57,624 nt of DNA from Solirubrobacteraceae bacterium (GCA_024711025.1 JANJTP010000044.1:1-57624), one strand, 5' to 3'; positions 37,641 to 46,675 are shown, numbered from the stretch's first letter. The notes: a model not told the origin generated them from the sequence alone. Numbers and translations are program-made.

Positions 37641-37942
37641 CTGACCACCGCGCGGCGAGCCGACCGACACACGCACCGGCCGCGGGGCCCATCGCGATCG
37701 TCGTCGCGCGCGGCGGCACGACTCCCTCCACGAACGAGGGCGCCCGGATGCGATCCCGGAGGGCGCCGGACTGGGGAAAGGCCCAGGGCGTGACTGGGGG
37801 GTTACCCGATCCCGCCGGCACCGAGCGCTCGTAACGTTCCCAGCCTGAGGAGCACGCCGCGATGGCGGCGGAAGAGACGCAGCGGGCATCACGCGAGGCC
37901 GGCTGCGAGGCCGGTCTTAGTCGAGCAGACGAAGGAGATGTG
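37641..37942 (+). other. 302-base leader of the M24 gene with a structured segment
   Basis: No gene seen. CTGGG (37794-37798) pairs with CCCAG (37839-37843), and inside it GTTAC (37801-37805) pairs with GTAAC (37831-37835). The inner part contains the ten-base palindrome CGAGCGCTCG (37822-37831). A preceding CTGGG/CCCAG pair (37771-37775 with 37782-37786) could compete. It may be a cis-acting RNA or an operator; I cannot match it to a known riboswitch. Confidence 0.35.
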
Positions 37943-39190
37943 ATGTTGACACGGCTCGAGAGCCGGGCGTGGGAGACGCCGCTGTACGCGGACTTCCCCC
38001 GAGCGGAGTTCGCGGGAAGGGTCCAGAAGATGCAGGCCCTCATGGCCGAGAGCGGGATCGACGTCCTTGTCCTGTGGGACGAGAAGAACATCCGCTATTT
38101 CACGGGCTATCACAACAACCTGTCCCAGGCCGGCTCGTTCCAGACCGCGACGGTCGTGATTCCGGTTGAGCGGGACCCGATCATCATCGTCCCCGACTTC
38201 TTCTGTGGCGTCGCCGAGGGCTACACGTATATCGAGGACATTCGCCTCATCGTGGAGCCCCATGTGACGGCCAACGTCCGGAACATCCCCGCCATGGTGG
38301 CCGATGTTGTCAAGGAGCTCGGTCAGGGGCAGGGCAGGGTCGGCATGGAGGCCGGCTCGCTGGGGGGCATGATGATCCCTCGACCGCTCAACGACATCGA
38401 TCGCTTCCGCGCCGAGTTGGACGGGGCGCAGTTCGTCGAGGCCGGGGACGTCATCTGGAAGCTCCGGGCGATCAAGTCTAGCGCCGAGGTCGAGGCCCTC
38501 AAGCAAGCGACACGCGCGTCGATCGATACTTACGCCGAGCTGGCGGGAGCGTTCCGCCCTGGAATGACCGAGAAGGACGTCGGTCTCTTCATCCGCCAGC
38601 GCCTGCTCGAGAAGGTGCACGACTGCGAGCCGCCGCTGGTGACCGCGTCGAGCCGACGGATCCCTATGTATGACGTCCCCGCGTGGGACGACGGCATTCC
38701 GTTGAACCCGGGCGATCGGATCATCTTCGAGCCGCTGCCGTCGCACAAGGGCTACTACGGCAGCTGCTGCCGGATCTTCAACATCGGCCCGTTGAGCGAC
38801 GAGGTGCAAGAGCGCGCCGAGCTCGTCGACCGGGTCCAGGAGCGAGCGATCGCTGCGGTGAAGCCCGGCATCACCACCGGTCGGCTCTGGGATGTGATGA
38901 ACGAGGGCTTCCAGGAGTGGTCGAACGAGCCGTACGTCTTCGATCAGGGCGGTCACAGCGTCGGCCTCCGCATCCATGAGCCCCCGATGATCGCGAAGGG
39001 CGAGGACCTCCTGGTCGAAGAGGGCATGGTGCTTGCGGTCGAGACGTGGACGATTGGCAAGGGGGAAGGGCGCGACATGGGTCCCGTGTTCGGTGTTGAG
39101 GACTATGTCGTCGTCACCAGTGACGGAGCAGACGTCTTTCCCGGATTCCCCAAGGAGCAGCGCAGCCTCGGCAGCGATTGGCGTCGCTGA
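37943..39190 (+). CDS. M24-family protein, creatinase-like, metal ligands altered
   Basis: 415 residues with creatinase N-terminal and M24 'pita-bread' domains (IDVLVLWDEKNIRYFTGYHN; GHSVGLRIHEPP; EDYVVV). Xaa-Pro and methionine aminopeptidases need two Asp ligands. Here the first region reads IIFEPLPSHKGYYG and the second GSCCRIFNIG, so both Asp are replaced while the His remains. That matches non-metal members such as creatinase, which splits creatine into sarcosine and urea, more than peptidases. ATG 37943 has GAAGGAG upstream. First gene of the putative amine-catabolic island. Confidence 0.75.
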   Translation: MLTRLESRAWETPLYADFPRAEFAGRVQKMQALMAESGIDVLVLWDEKNIRYFTGYHNNLSQAGSFQTATVVIPVERDPIIIVPDFFCGVAEGYTYIEDIRLIVEPHVTANVRNIPAMVADVVKELGQGQGRVGMEAGSLGGMMIPRPLNDIDRFRAELDGAQFVEAGDVIWKLRAIKSSAEVEALKQATRASIDTYAELAGAFRPGMTEKDVGLFIRQRLLEKVHDCEPPLVTASSRRIPMYDVPAWDDGIPLNPGDRIIFEPLPSHKGYYGSCCRIFNIGPLSDEVQERAELVDRVQERAIAAVKPGITTGRLWDVMNEGFQEWSNEPYVFDQGGHSVGLRIHEPPMIAKGEDLLVEEGMVLAVETWTIGKGEGRDMGPVFGVEDYVVVTSDGADVFPGFPKEQRSLGSDWRR

Positions 39191-39504
39191 GCGACGTGGT
39201 GCCGACACCGGGGCGGGGCTGCGCTCCCCGCGTGAGGGCGGAGAGCGCCCTCTCTGGCGGTCGGTGAGCCGGCAAGGCACTCAGGGCGCAGTTGCTCGGC
39301 GTGTGCCGCTGATCGTGCCGGCCACGTTCCTGCTCGACGGCGCGCTCGACGTTGTCGAGGACCCATGCGTCCGCCTGACGGTGCTGGTCCACAGATTTCC
39401 TGCGCGGTGGGTGCCGCGGGGCCGAGCCTACAGGCGGAGGCGGAGCGGCACCCACCGCGTTCGAGTCGTGGGCCGGGGGCGGAACTGTTTCGGGCTGCCC
39501 GATC

Positions 39505-39760
39505 ATGATGGAGGTACGCGGCGCGCTCGACCGCAAGCGGGTGCAGCGCGTGATGCGCACGCACGGTCTGCTGGTCCCACAATGCCGGATCCCGTGTGGC
39601 AGGCATGCCGGGCGGATCCAGACCGCGCGCTCGGATGAGGTGTGGGTGATCGAGCGCACCAAGATCCCGATGCGGGAGGGTGGCTGTGAACGGTCTCGGT
39701 GATCGACTGTTACGACCGCGATCTGATCGGCCGCCGCGAGGCACCTCAGTCGACACGAGG
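39505..39760 (+). pseudogene. Frameshifted IS3-type transposase relic in a 1-kb gene-poor stretch
   Basis: LDRKRVQRVMRTHGLLVPQC and TARSDEVWVIERTKI resemble the middle of IS3-family OrfB; after a frame change, VIDCYDRDLIGRRE (from 39699) matches the following catalytic-core segment with its Asp. Both ends of the element are missing. The rest of 39,191-40,095 carries no supported gene, and 39,900-40,080 is clearly richer in A/T than its surroundings. Confidence 0.5.
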
Positions 39761-40095
39761 CCGTGTCTGGGCACGCTCACCGACGCGGTCTGAAAGCGCT
39801 TCCCCGGGCGTCTCGACCAGCTGTGCGAACCCGCGTCGCTGGATTCCGACGTGGTGAGCGATATGGGCGAGCGGCCGCTCGCCCACCAGCGCGAGACGAA
39901 TGGCTCGCTGGATCGCAACTCATGGGGTACTTCTTCGGACGACCCATGACGACGGAGCGTCTCTTCCCGCGAGGACGGAAGCCTTCGAATCCTCTGTCAA
40001 ACCGAGCCTGGCTCAATATTGGACACAAGCATGCGCTCACGACCACCAGACCATAAATCACACCGACCGCCTAACCGCCAGCAGTCGACCGTCCC

Positions 40096-40166
40096 GCGAC
40101 GATTAACGATCGTCGCCGGACAATCGTCGCTGCGAAGGAGGACGTGACGAGGTGCGGGGCGACGAT
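40096..40166. promoter_or_regulatory. Four GCGACGAT half-sites upstream of the ABC operon
   Basis: GCGACGAT (40096) and its complement ATCGTCGC (40109) form a 21-bp palindrome around TAACG. ATCGTCGC recurs at 40123 and GCGACGAT at 40159. This is the layout of a repressor operator with auxiliary half-sites. The regulator is not known. Confidence 0.45.
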
Positions 40167-40249
40167 GACGCGACCCTTTAGGTGATGCCCCAGGGAGGAC
40201 TGGGTGATCATCGGAGGCGCCGGGCGGGCGCCGGCGGTTTGATCGGTCC

Positions 40250-41767
40250 GTGTCCGACGAGGAGAGGCGCAACAGGGGGGAAGTACCTGCGCTGGAACTG
40301 CAGGGCGTATCCAAGCGCTATGGGCCTACACTCGCGCTCGACGACCTGAGGTTGACGCTCGCCGCGGGCGAGATCCGTGGGCTGGTAGGGGAGAACGGCG
40401 CCGGCAAGTCGTCGTTGATCAAGGCGGTGGCGGGCGCGATGGTGCCCGACGTGGGAACGGTGACTATCGGCGGTCATCGGTTGACCCCTCCGACCCCGAC
40501 CGTGGCGCGGCGACTCGGAGTCAGCGTGCTCTTTCAGGAGCGGCAGATTGCGCCCGATCTCAGTGTCGCCGAGAACGTCCTGCTGGGCGCGCTCCCCCGC
40601 CGGCAGTGGGGCGGGGTCGACTGGCCCAACGCCTACCGACGTGCCGCGACCGAGCTGGAGCGAGTGGGGATCGAGCTCGATCCGCGTCTGTCGGCCGGGC
40701 GGCTGACGCCGGCGGAGCAGCAGAGCATTGAGATCGCGCGTGCCATCTCGCGCGACGCGCGCGTGCTGATCATGGACGAGCCGACGGCCGCGCTCAGTGG
40801 CACCGAGAGCGAGCGGCTGTTCTCGCTTCTGCGCAATGCCCGGGAGCGGGGCGTCGCCGTGCTCTACGTCTCGCATCACCTTCCTGAGATCTTCGAGCTC
40901 GTCGACAGTGTCACCGTGATGCGCGACGGGCGCGTCGTGGCGACGCAGCCGATCGAGACGGTCGAGCTCGACCGTCTCGTTGAGCTGATGTTCGGCCGCA
41001 GCCTCGAAGGCGAGGTGGCCGAGCTCGACGAGGCGCCGGTCGACGGCGAGGTGCTGGTCCAGGCGGATCACCTGGTGGTGGGCGACGTGCTGCGCGACGT
41101 GTCGCTCGACGTGCGTGCCGGCGAGATCGTCGCCGTCACCGGTGGCGTCGGCTCCGGTCGGCGTGAGCTGGCCCGCTGCCTCGCCGGAGCGCAGCGGCCC
41201 GATCGCGGCGTGGTGCGCGTTGGTCGCGGGCTGCGCCGCGTTCGCAGCCCCCACGGAGCCGCGCGCGCCGGCGTCGCCTTCGTGCCCGAGGACCGCAAGC
41301 GCGAGGGTGTCTTCCTCGAGCTCGACCTCACCGAGAACATCAACGTCGCCACGGAGGCGCTACACCGCGTGCCGGTCGTCCGGCCGCGCCGCCGGCGTGG
41401 GATAAGCGACCGGTGGATCACGCGGCTCGGCGTACGTGCGCCCGGCTCGGCGATTCCCGCCGGCGCGCTCTCAGGGGGCAACCAGCAGAAGGTGATCCTC
41501 GGGCGCTGGCTGGAGGCGGGCGCGCGGGTGTTTGTCCTCGACGAGCCCACAGCCGGGATCGATATCAACGCAAAGTTGGACATCTACGAGTTGCTCAAGG
41601 ACCTCGCGGCCGCCGGGGCCGCCCTCGTGGTGTTCAGCTCGGACTTCGAGGAGATCAGATTGCTCGCACATCGCGTGCTGGTGCTGCGTCGTGACAAAGG
41701 ACCCACCTGGCTGGGACGCAAGGCACTATCGGAGAGATCGCTGTTCGAAATCGGAGTAGCGCCGTGA
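40250..41767 (+). CDS. Ribose/sugar-type ABC transporter ATPase (RbsA-like, two domains)
   Basis: 505 residues, two fused ATP-binding domains. Domain 1 has Walker A GENGAGKSS, Walker B VLIMDEPTAAL and a weak signature (LTPAEQQS). Domain 2 has the degenerate loop GGVGSGRRE usual in RbsA-type proteins, an intact LSGGNQQK signature and FVLDEPTAGID. It powers uptake through the permease encoded next, whose GTG overlaps its stop. CUT2-type transporters move sugars, autoinducer-2 and similar polar solutes; given the neighbours, an amino-sugar or amine-bearing substrate is possible but unproven. Confidence 0.93.
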   Translation: MSDEERRNRGEVPALELQGVSKRYGPTLALDDLRLTLAAGEIRGLVGENGAGKSSLIKAVAGAMVPDVGTVTIGGHRLTPPTPTVARRLGVSVLFQERQIAPDLSVAENVLLGALPRRQWGGVDWPNAYRRAATELERVGIELDPRLSAGRLTPAEQQSIEIARAISRDARVLIMDEPTAALSGTESERLFSLLRNARERGVAVLYVSHHLPEIFELVDSVTVMRDGRVVATQPIETVELDRLVELMFGRSLEGEVAELDEAPVDGEVLVQADHLVVGDVLRDVSLDVRAGEIVAVTGGVGSGRRELARCLAGAQRPDRGVVRVGRGLRRVRSPHGAARAGVAFVPEDRKREGVFLELDLTENINVATEALHRVPVVRPRRRRGISDRWITRLGVRAPGSAIPAGALSGGNQQKVILGRWLEAGARVFVLDEPTAGIDINAKLDIYELLKDLAAAGAALVVFSSDFEEIRLLAHRVLVLRRDKGPTWLGRKALSERSLFEIGVAP

Positions 41768-42810
41768 GCGCATTGGCCGGAGGCGAGGCGGCGAAGGCGA
41801 AGGCGACGTCCGCGGGTCGGCGGCGGCTTCCGAAGGCGTTGACATCGCTGCTGCCGTTGGCGCTTGCGTTGATCGCCGTGGGTGCATATGCCACCAGCCA
41901 GACCGATCTCTTCCTCACCTCCCAGAATCTTTCGACGCTGGTCCAGCAGATCGCCGTACTCGGCGTGCTGGCCGCCGGGACTACGCTGCTGCTGGCCGCC
42001 GGCATGTTCGACCTGTCGATCGGAGCGCTCGCTGCGCTGCTGTCGGTGATCGGCGCCAAGCTGGCTGAGGGCGGCTCGGGCGAGCTGACCATCCTCATCG
42101 TCTGCTTGGCTTGCGCGCTACTGGCCGGCGCGTTGACGGGCTCGATCGTTGCGCTGCTACGCGTGGGTCCGTTTATCCTCACCCTGGGCGCGGCAAGTGT
42201 CTACGCGTCGCTGGCGCTGGTGGTGGCCGGTGGTCGCCCTGTCCCGGCAAGCGACGTGTTCGCCACGCTTGGGCTCGGCGAGTGGTTCGGGCTGCCGAGC
42301 GCGGGCATCGTGTTGGCCGTCGTCCTGCTCCTGGCCGCGCTGCTGCTGCGCTACGCGCGCCTCGGCCGCAACGCGTACGCGGTCGGCTCCAGTGAGGACA
42401 CCGCCTTCCTGGCCGGGATCCCGGTCGCGCGGGTCAAGATCGCGCTGTTCTCGCTTTCGAGCCTGCTGGTCGGCATCGGTGGCGTGATCCTGCTCGGGCG
42501 GCTGGGCGCCGGCGACCCAGTGGGCGGAGCCGGGCTCGAGCTGCAGGCGATCGCCGCCGCCGTCCTGGGCGGTGCCTCGCTCGGCGGGGGGCGCGGCTCG
42601 ATCCTGGGCACAATGCTTGGCGTCGCCCTGCTGGGGACGATCGCCAATGCGCTCACTCTGCTCGGCGTCCAGGCTTTCTGGCAACAGTTCGCCTACGGCA
42701 TGGTCTTGATCATCGCGGTGATTCTCACCGCACTGCGGGAGCACGGGCTGCTCGCACACGCGCGTCGCACTCTGGACACCAGACTCGGGCGCCTGCGACC
42801 CGCCAGGTGA
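41764..42810 (+). CDS. RbsC-like ABC transporter permease
   Basis: 348 residues with eight to ten membrane helices and the CUT2 permease signature [20 protein letters not shown] near residue 80. The [20 protein letters not shown] and [20 protein letters not shown] stretches are the coupling region. It overlaps the ATPase gene by four bases (GTGA) and is followed 49 bases later by the binding-protein gene, so the order is ATPase-permease-binding protein. The polar N-terminal 30 residues are cytoplasmic. Confidence 0.93.
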   Translation: MSALAGGEAAKAKATSAGRRRLPKALTSLLPLALALIAVGAYATSQTDLFLTSQNLSTLVQQIAVLGVLAAGTTLLLAAGMFDLSIGALAALLSVIGAKLAEGGSGELTILIVCLACALLAGALTGSIVALLRVGPFILTLGAASVYASLALVVAGGRPVPASDVFATLGLGEWFGLPSAGIVLAVVLLLAALLLRYARLGRNAYAVGSSEDTAFLAGIPVARVKIALFSLSSLLVGIGGVILLGRLGAGDPVGGAGLELQAIAAAVLGGASLGGGRGSILGTMLGVALLGTIANALTLLGVQAFWQQFAYGMVLIIAVILTALREHGLLAHARRTLDTRLGRLRPAR

Positions 42811-42859
42811 CCGCGGCGCCGGTCCCATCATCCGACGTTACACCCAAGGAGAAATGACC

Positions 42860-43948
42860 ATGAAGCAATCCCGGGGGATCGACCACGCGATGCGGGGCGG
42901 CAGTATCAGCCGCCGTGATCTGCTCGCGTCGGGCGCCGGCATCGTGCTCGGCGGCGGCCTGCTTGCCGCCTGCGGCGGCAGCAGCAAGTCGGCGACCGGT
43001 GGGACTACGGCGGCGGGCGCCGGATCCGCGGGCGCCAAGCGCATCGGCGCCAGCCTGAGCGGCATCAACGAGTACAACCTGCAGCTCGCCACCGGCATGT
43101 ACAAGGGCCTGGGTAGCGCCGGCCACGAGCTCATCCCGCTGCAGGCGAACTACAACGCCTCAGATGAGCTGAGGAATATCCAGAGCCTGATCGCACAGCA
43201 GGTCGACGGCTTGGTCATAGGTCCGATCAACGTCGAGTCCGGCGCACGCGGCGCTGCGCTGGCGGCCAAGGCGGGAATCCCGGTGATCAACTACCTGTGG
43301 GAGTCCGAGAGTCCGGCCGACAAGAACTATATAGGGGTCGTTCATATCGACAACGTCGGCAATGGCGGACCGGAGATCGCCAACTACGTCATGAGCGCGA
43401 ATCCGGACGGCGGGAAGGTGCTGCTGATTCCGGGGGTGCAGGGCGACGGCTTCAACGAGGCGATCACCACCGGTATCAAGAACACGCTCACTGATAAGTA
43501 CCCGATCGCCGGCGAGCAGCCGGGCAACTACGTCCGCTCGGACGCCATCACCGCGGCGCAGAACCTGCTCTCCGCACACCCGGACGCGAAGGCGATCGTC
43601 ACCTACGCCTCGGAGATGGGCAACGGCGTCGCATCTTTCCTCAAGCAGAAGAAGATCGAGCTCACCCACGTCACCTCTGACGCCAATCCGGAGCTGCTGA
43701 AGTGGCTCGGCAAGCCGTGGATGGCCGCCTGTCGCTACTACTCCTCTGCGCAGCAAGGACAGATGGCGGTGAGCATGATGCTCGACTACCTCACCAAGGG
43801 GGCCAAGCCCGAGAGCTTCGTGACCCAGCTGCCGATGTGGCTCATCACCGGTGACGACCTCGAGCCCAACGCGGGCGAGGGCAAGATCAACGACAAGCTG
43901 CCACCGTTCTCGTATCCCGAGTTCAACGCAAAGGTGGCCAAGATCTAG
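42860..43948 (+). CDS. Periplasmic-binding-protein-like lipoprotein of the ABC system
   Basis: 362 residues, sugar-binding fold of the Peripla_BP_4 type (QQVDGLVIGPINVES, AGIPVINYLWESES). The leader carries SRRDLLASG, a Tat-like twin arginine, followed by the lipobox LLAACGG, so it is probably exported folded and lipid-anchored at the Cys. AAGGAG at 42846-42851 favours ATG 42860 over ATG 42854, which would be only two bases away. The sequence does not identify the ligand; binding assays would be the direct route to the transporter's substrate. Confidence 0.9.
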   Translation: MKQSRGIDHAMRGGSISRRDLLASGAGIVLGGGLLAACGGSSKSATGGTTAAGAGSAGAKRIGASLSGINEYNLQLATGMYKGLGSAGHELIPLQANYNASDELRNIQSLIAQQVDGLVIGPINVESGARGAALAAKAGIPVINYLWESESPADKNYIGVVHIDNVGNGGPEIANYVMSANPDGGKVLLIPGVQGDGFNEAITTGIKNTLTDKYPIAGEQPGNYVRSDAITAAQNLLSAHPDAKAIVTYASEMGNGVASFLKQKKIELTHVTSDANPELLKWLGKPWMAACRYYSSAQQGQMAVSMMLDYLTKGAKPESFVTQLPMWLITGDDLEPNAGEGKINDKLPPFSYPEFNAKVAKI

Positions 43949-43968
43949 ATGAGGCTCGGAATCGACGG

Positions 43969-43993
43969 GGAGGGCGGCACGGCGCCGCCCTCC
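43969..43993 (+). terminator. 10-bp hairpin after the ABC operon
   Basis: GGAGGGCGGC (43969-43978) pairs perfectly with GCCGCCCTCC (43984-43993) around ACGGC, 20 bases after the binding-protein stop. There is no T-tract, as for other terminators in this half of the window. Confidence 0.65.
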
Positions 43994-44064
43994 TCACGAA
44001 CGACCGACTGCGCTCGTCACGTTGACGAGCAGGCGGCCGATACGGTGGGGACGGAGGCGAGGGC

Positions 44065-45081
44065 ATGAGAGTCGGCTTGATGGTGACCCGCGTCGATGCG
44101 GTCACGACGGTCGCGGCGGCGCGGGCCGCCGAAGCCAACGGCCACGATGCACTGTGGCTGGTGGAGGATCTCTGGCATCGCGGCGCTGTGCCTCTGGCCA
44201 CCGCGTGCGCGCTGGCGACCGAGCGGATTCGTATCGGCGTGGGGGTGCTCAACCCCTACACCCTCCATCCGACCCTGTTCGCCATGAACTACGGCTCGCT
44301 GGCCGAGGTGACGGGAGGGCGCGCCGTGCTTGGCATGGGCTCCTCGGTCAAGAGCTGGGTGGAGCAGATGGGCCTCGAGCACAGGCTTCCCCGCACCATG
44401 GTCAAGGAGTCGATCGAGATCGCTCGCGAGCTGCTGGCCGGGAAGCGCAGCTCCTACCAGGGCAAGGCGTTCCAGCTCAACGGGATCGAGCTCGGCTTCC
44501 AGGTCGACCAGCCGACGCCGATGTTCGTCGGCGCGATGGGCGAGCGCACGGTGCGCACCACCGGCGAGATCGCAGACGGCTGGATCGTCTCGATCCTCGA
44601 GCCGGCCGGCTACGTGCGAGCGGCCAAGCAGTGGCTACGCGAGGGCGCAGAGCAGGCGGGGCGCGACCCCTCAGAGATCGAGGTCGTGCAGTACTTCCCG
44701 TTCAGCTGCTCGTCCGACTCAGCGGCGGCGAAGGCTGCGGCCAAGAGGATGATCGCCGTCTTCATCGAAGGCGAGATCGAGCTCTACCGCCAGCAGCGAT
44801 CGGTCATGGAGGCGCTCTCGGGCTACCTGGAGACGGTCTCCCCTGAGGAGTACCTGCAGGTGCTCGAGCGGCTCAACGACGGCATCGACCCGGTCGAGGC
44901 GATCACCGATGCGCTGGCCGACGAGCTGTCGATCTCCGGCACGCCCGAGGAGTGTGCGGCGCAGTTGCGTCGCTACTGCGACGCGGGCGTCACCGAGGCG
45001 GCGCTGATTCCTGCCGGGATGGAGATCGAGGATGCGGCCGTCGTCCTGGGCCGCGATATCCGCCCGCTGCTGGCGGGCTGA
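44065..45081 (+). CDS. LLM-class (luciferase-like) flavin-dependent oxidoreductase
   Basis: 338 residues, TIM barrel of the bacterial luciferase/F420 superfamily: MRVGLMVTRVDAVTTVAAAR, ATERIRIGVGVLNPYTLHPT, GRAVLGMGSS, PTPMFVGAMGERTVRTTGEI and ADGWIV. Members use F420 or FMN for dehydrogenation or monooxygenation. In this cluster it could supply the oxidation step that PuuB performs in the E. coli Puu pathway, which is inference only. ATG 44065 has GGAGG about nine bases upstream. Convergent with the aldehyde dehydrogenase. Confidence 0.88.
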   Translation: MRVGLMVTRVDAVTTVAAARAAEANGHDALWLVEDLWHRGAVPLATACALATERIRIGVGVLNPYTLHPTLFAMNYGSLAEVTGGRAVLGMGSSVKSWVEQMGLEHRLPRTMVKESIEIARELLAGKRSSYQGKAFQLNGIELGFQVDQPTPMFVGAMGERTVRTTGEIADGWIVSILEPAGYVRAAKQWLREGAEQAGRDPSEIEVVQYFPFSCSSDSAAAKAAAKRMIAVFIEGEIELYRQQRSVMEALSGYLETVSPEEYLQVLERLNDGIDPVEAITDALADELSISGTPEECAAQLRRYCDAGVTEAALIPAGMEIEDAAVVLGRDIRPLLAG

Positions 45082-45085
45082 GCGT

Positions 45086-45126
45086 CCGATGGCCCGGCTA
45101 CGTGGGCGGGGCGGCCGGGCCATCGG
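45086..45126 (+). terminator. 13-bp hairpin after the LLM gene
   Basis: CCGATGGCCCGGC (45086-45098) pairs perfectly with 45114-45126 across a 15-base loop, five bases after the stop codon. Confidence 0.65.
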
Positions 45127-45190
45127 CGCCGTGCGCGCGTGTCACCGGCGGAGGCCGAAGCATCGCCTGGAAGCCCGCGCGGGCAGGCGT

Positions 45191-45226
45191 GCCCGGCCGG
45201 CGGACGGGGCGGCCCGCCGGCCGGGC
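45191..45226 (-). terminator. 13-bp hairpin after the aldehyde dehydrogenase gene
   Basis: GCCCGGCCGGCGG (45191-45203) pairs perfectly with 45214-45226. On the minus strand it lies directly after the dehydrogenase stop at 45233. Confidence 0.65.
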
Positions 45227-45232
45227 GACGAC

Positions 45233-46609
45233 TCAGGTCGCCATGAACACGTTCTTGAGCTCGGTGTAATGGTTGAGTGCGTCAGGACCGAGCTCTCGGC
45301 CGATGCCCGATTGCTTGAAGCCGCCGAACGGGGTGGTGACGCGCACCGAGGTGTTCGAGTTGATCGACAGGGTCCCCGATTCGATTGCCCGTGCCATGCG
45401 CAGGGCGCGCGCGCCGTCCCGCGTCCAGATCGACCCCGACAGGCCGTAGATGGTGTCGTTGGCCATGGCGATCGCCTCGGCCTCGCCCTCGAACGGGATC
45501 ACGCAGGCGATCGGCCCGAATATCTCGTCGCGGGCGGCGCGGGCGTCCGGCGTGACCGGCGCGAGCACCGTCGGCGGGAACCAGTAGCCGGGACCGTCGG
45601 GAGTGCGGCCCTGGGCCGCGATCGGCACCTCGTCCAGGAAGGATCTGACCTCGCTCAGCTGGTCGGCGGAGATCAGCGGCCCCATCTGCGTCGCCTCGTC
45701 GAGCGGGTCGCCCACCCGCAGCGCCTTGGTGTGCGCCACGAACAGCTCCAGGAAGCGATCGACGGCGGAGCGCTGCACGAGGATGCGCGCGCGGGCGCAG
45801 CAATCCTGGCCGGCGTTGCCGAAGACTGCGCCGGGGGCGGCGGCCGCCGCCGCCTCGAGGTCGGCGTCGGCGAAGATGACGTTTGCCGACTTGCCGCCGA
45901 GCTCGAGCGTGACGCGCGTGATCGACTCGGCGGCCAGCGCACCGATCCGGCGACCGACCGCAGTCGAGCCGGTGAAGGCGATCTTGGCTACGTCCGGATC
46001 GGCGACGAGCGCCTCGCCGACGACGCGGCCCGACCCCACCAGCACGGTGAAGACGTCCTCGGGCAGCCCGGCCTCGCGGGCGATCCGCTCGAGCTCGATC
46101 GCGGTCAGCGGCGTCAGCGCGGCGGGCTTGAGCACCACCGTGTTGCCGGCGGCGAGCGCCGGGGCGATCTTCCACGAGGCGATCGCGAGCGGGAAGTTCC
46201 AGGGCGTGATCAGCCCGACCACGCCGAGCGGCTCGCGGAAGGTCATGTTGACGCCGCCGGCAACCGGGATCGTCTGGCCGATCAGGCGCTCCGGCGCCGC
46301 CGCGAAGTAGCGGAACGTGTCGGCGACGAGGGCGATCTCACCGCGGGCGTCGCCGATCGGCTTTCCTGCGTTGCGCGCCTCCAGCCGGGCGAGTGCTTCA
46401 AGCTCGGCCTCGACGCCGGCGCCGATACGGGCGAGCAGCAGCGCGCGGTCACGCGGCGCCACGGCGCGCCAGGCGGGCAGCGCCGCCTTCGCCCGTGCCA
46501 CCGCGGCGCGTGTGGCTTCCACGTCGGCCGCCGGCACGCGCGCCATCACGGCCTCGGTTGCGGGCTCGATCACGTCGACGACGGCGTCAGGGACTGGATT
46601 GCTGGGCAT
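45233..46609 (-). CDS. NAD(P)-dependent aldehyde dehydrogenase
   Basis: 458 residues, normal for the superfamily if slightly short at the N-terminus. Catalytic Cys in GNAGQDCCARARIL, general-base Glu in VTLELGGKSANVIF, cofactor loop IAFTGSTAVGRRIG, oxyanion Asn in TPWNFPLAIASWKIAPALAA, and C-terminal NSNTSVRVTTPFGGFKQSGI. It would oxidise an aldehyde to an acid, plausibly a gamma-glutamyl-aminoaldehyde as PuuC does. ATG 46609 follows GAGGAGGAG at eight bases. Divergent from the aminotransferase operon through a symmetric promoter. Confidence 0.93.
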   Translation of the reverse strand: MPSNPVPDAVVDVIEPATEAVMARVPAADVEATRAAVARAKAALPAWRAVAPRDRALLLARIGAGVEAELEALARLEARNAGKPIGDARGEIALVADTFRYFAAAPERLIGQTIPVAGGVNMTFREPLGVVGLITPWNFPLAIASWKIAPALAAGNTVVLKPAALTPLTAIELERIAREAGLPEDVFTVLVGSGRVVGEALVADPDVAKIAFTGSTAVGRRIGALAAESITRVTLELGGKSANVIFADADLEAAAAAAPGAVFGNAGQDCCARARILVQRSAVDRFLELFVAHTKALRVGDPLDEATQMGPLISADQLSEVRSFLDEVPIAAQGRTPDGPGYWFPPTVLAPVTPDARAARDEIFGPIACVIPFEGEAEAIAMANDTIYGLSGSIWTRDGARALRMARAIESGTLSINSNTSVRVTTPFGGFKQSGIGRELGPDALNHYTELKNVFMAT

Positions 46610-46642
46610 CGATTGGCTCCTCCTCATGCAGGGATGGCAGGG

Positions 46643-46675
46643 CTTATACCAGTTCGGGAGTCGATTTGGTATAAA
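46643..46675. promoter_or_regulatory. Symmetric divergent extended -10 promoters in an inverted repeat
   Basis: TTATACCA (46644-46651) and TGGTATAA (46667-46674) are perfect inverted copies 15 bases apart. Each reads outward as TG-G-TATAA, an extended -10, giving TATAAA toward the aminotransferase operon and TATAAG toward the dehydrogenase. A GntR repressor bound here would shut both. Confidence 0.6.

Noticed and set aside
37794-37843. Known riboswitch class (ZTP, cobalamin or SAM) in the M24 leader
   Set aside because: I tried to fit the conserved cores; a few short matches to ZTP exist but the required pseudoknot and loop sequences are missing.
37862-37942. Earlier start (ATG 37862) for the M24 protein
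   Set aside because: It adds 27 residues not typical of the family, whereas ATG 37943 has a strong GAAGGAG.
39191-39504. Coding sequence between the M24 gene and the transposase relic
   Set aside because: All open frames are short, Arg/Pro-rich and unlike the codon pattern of neighbouring genes.
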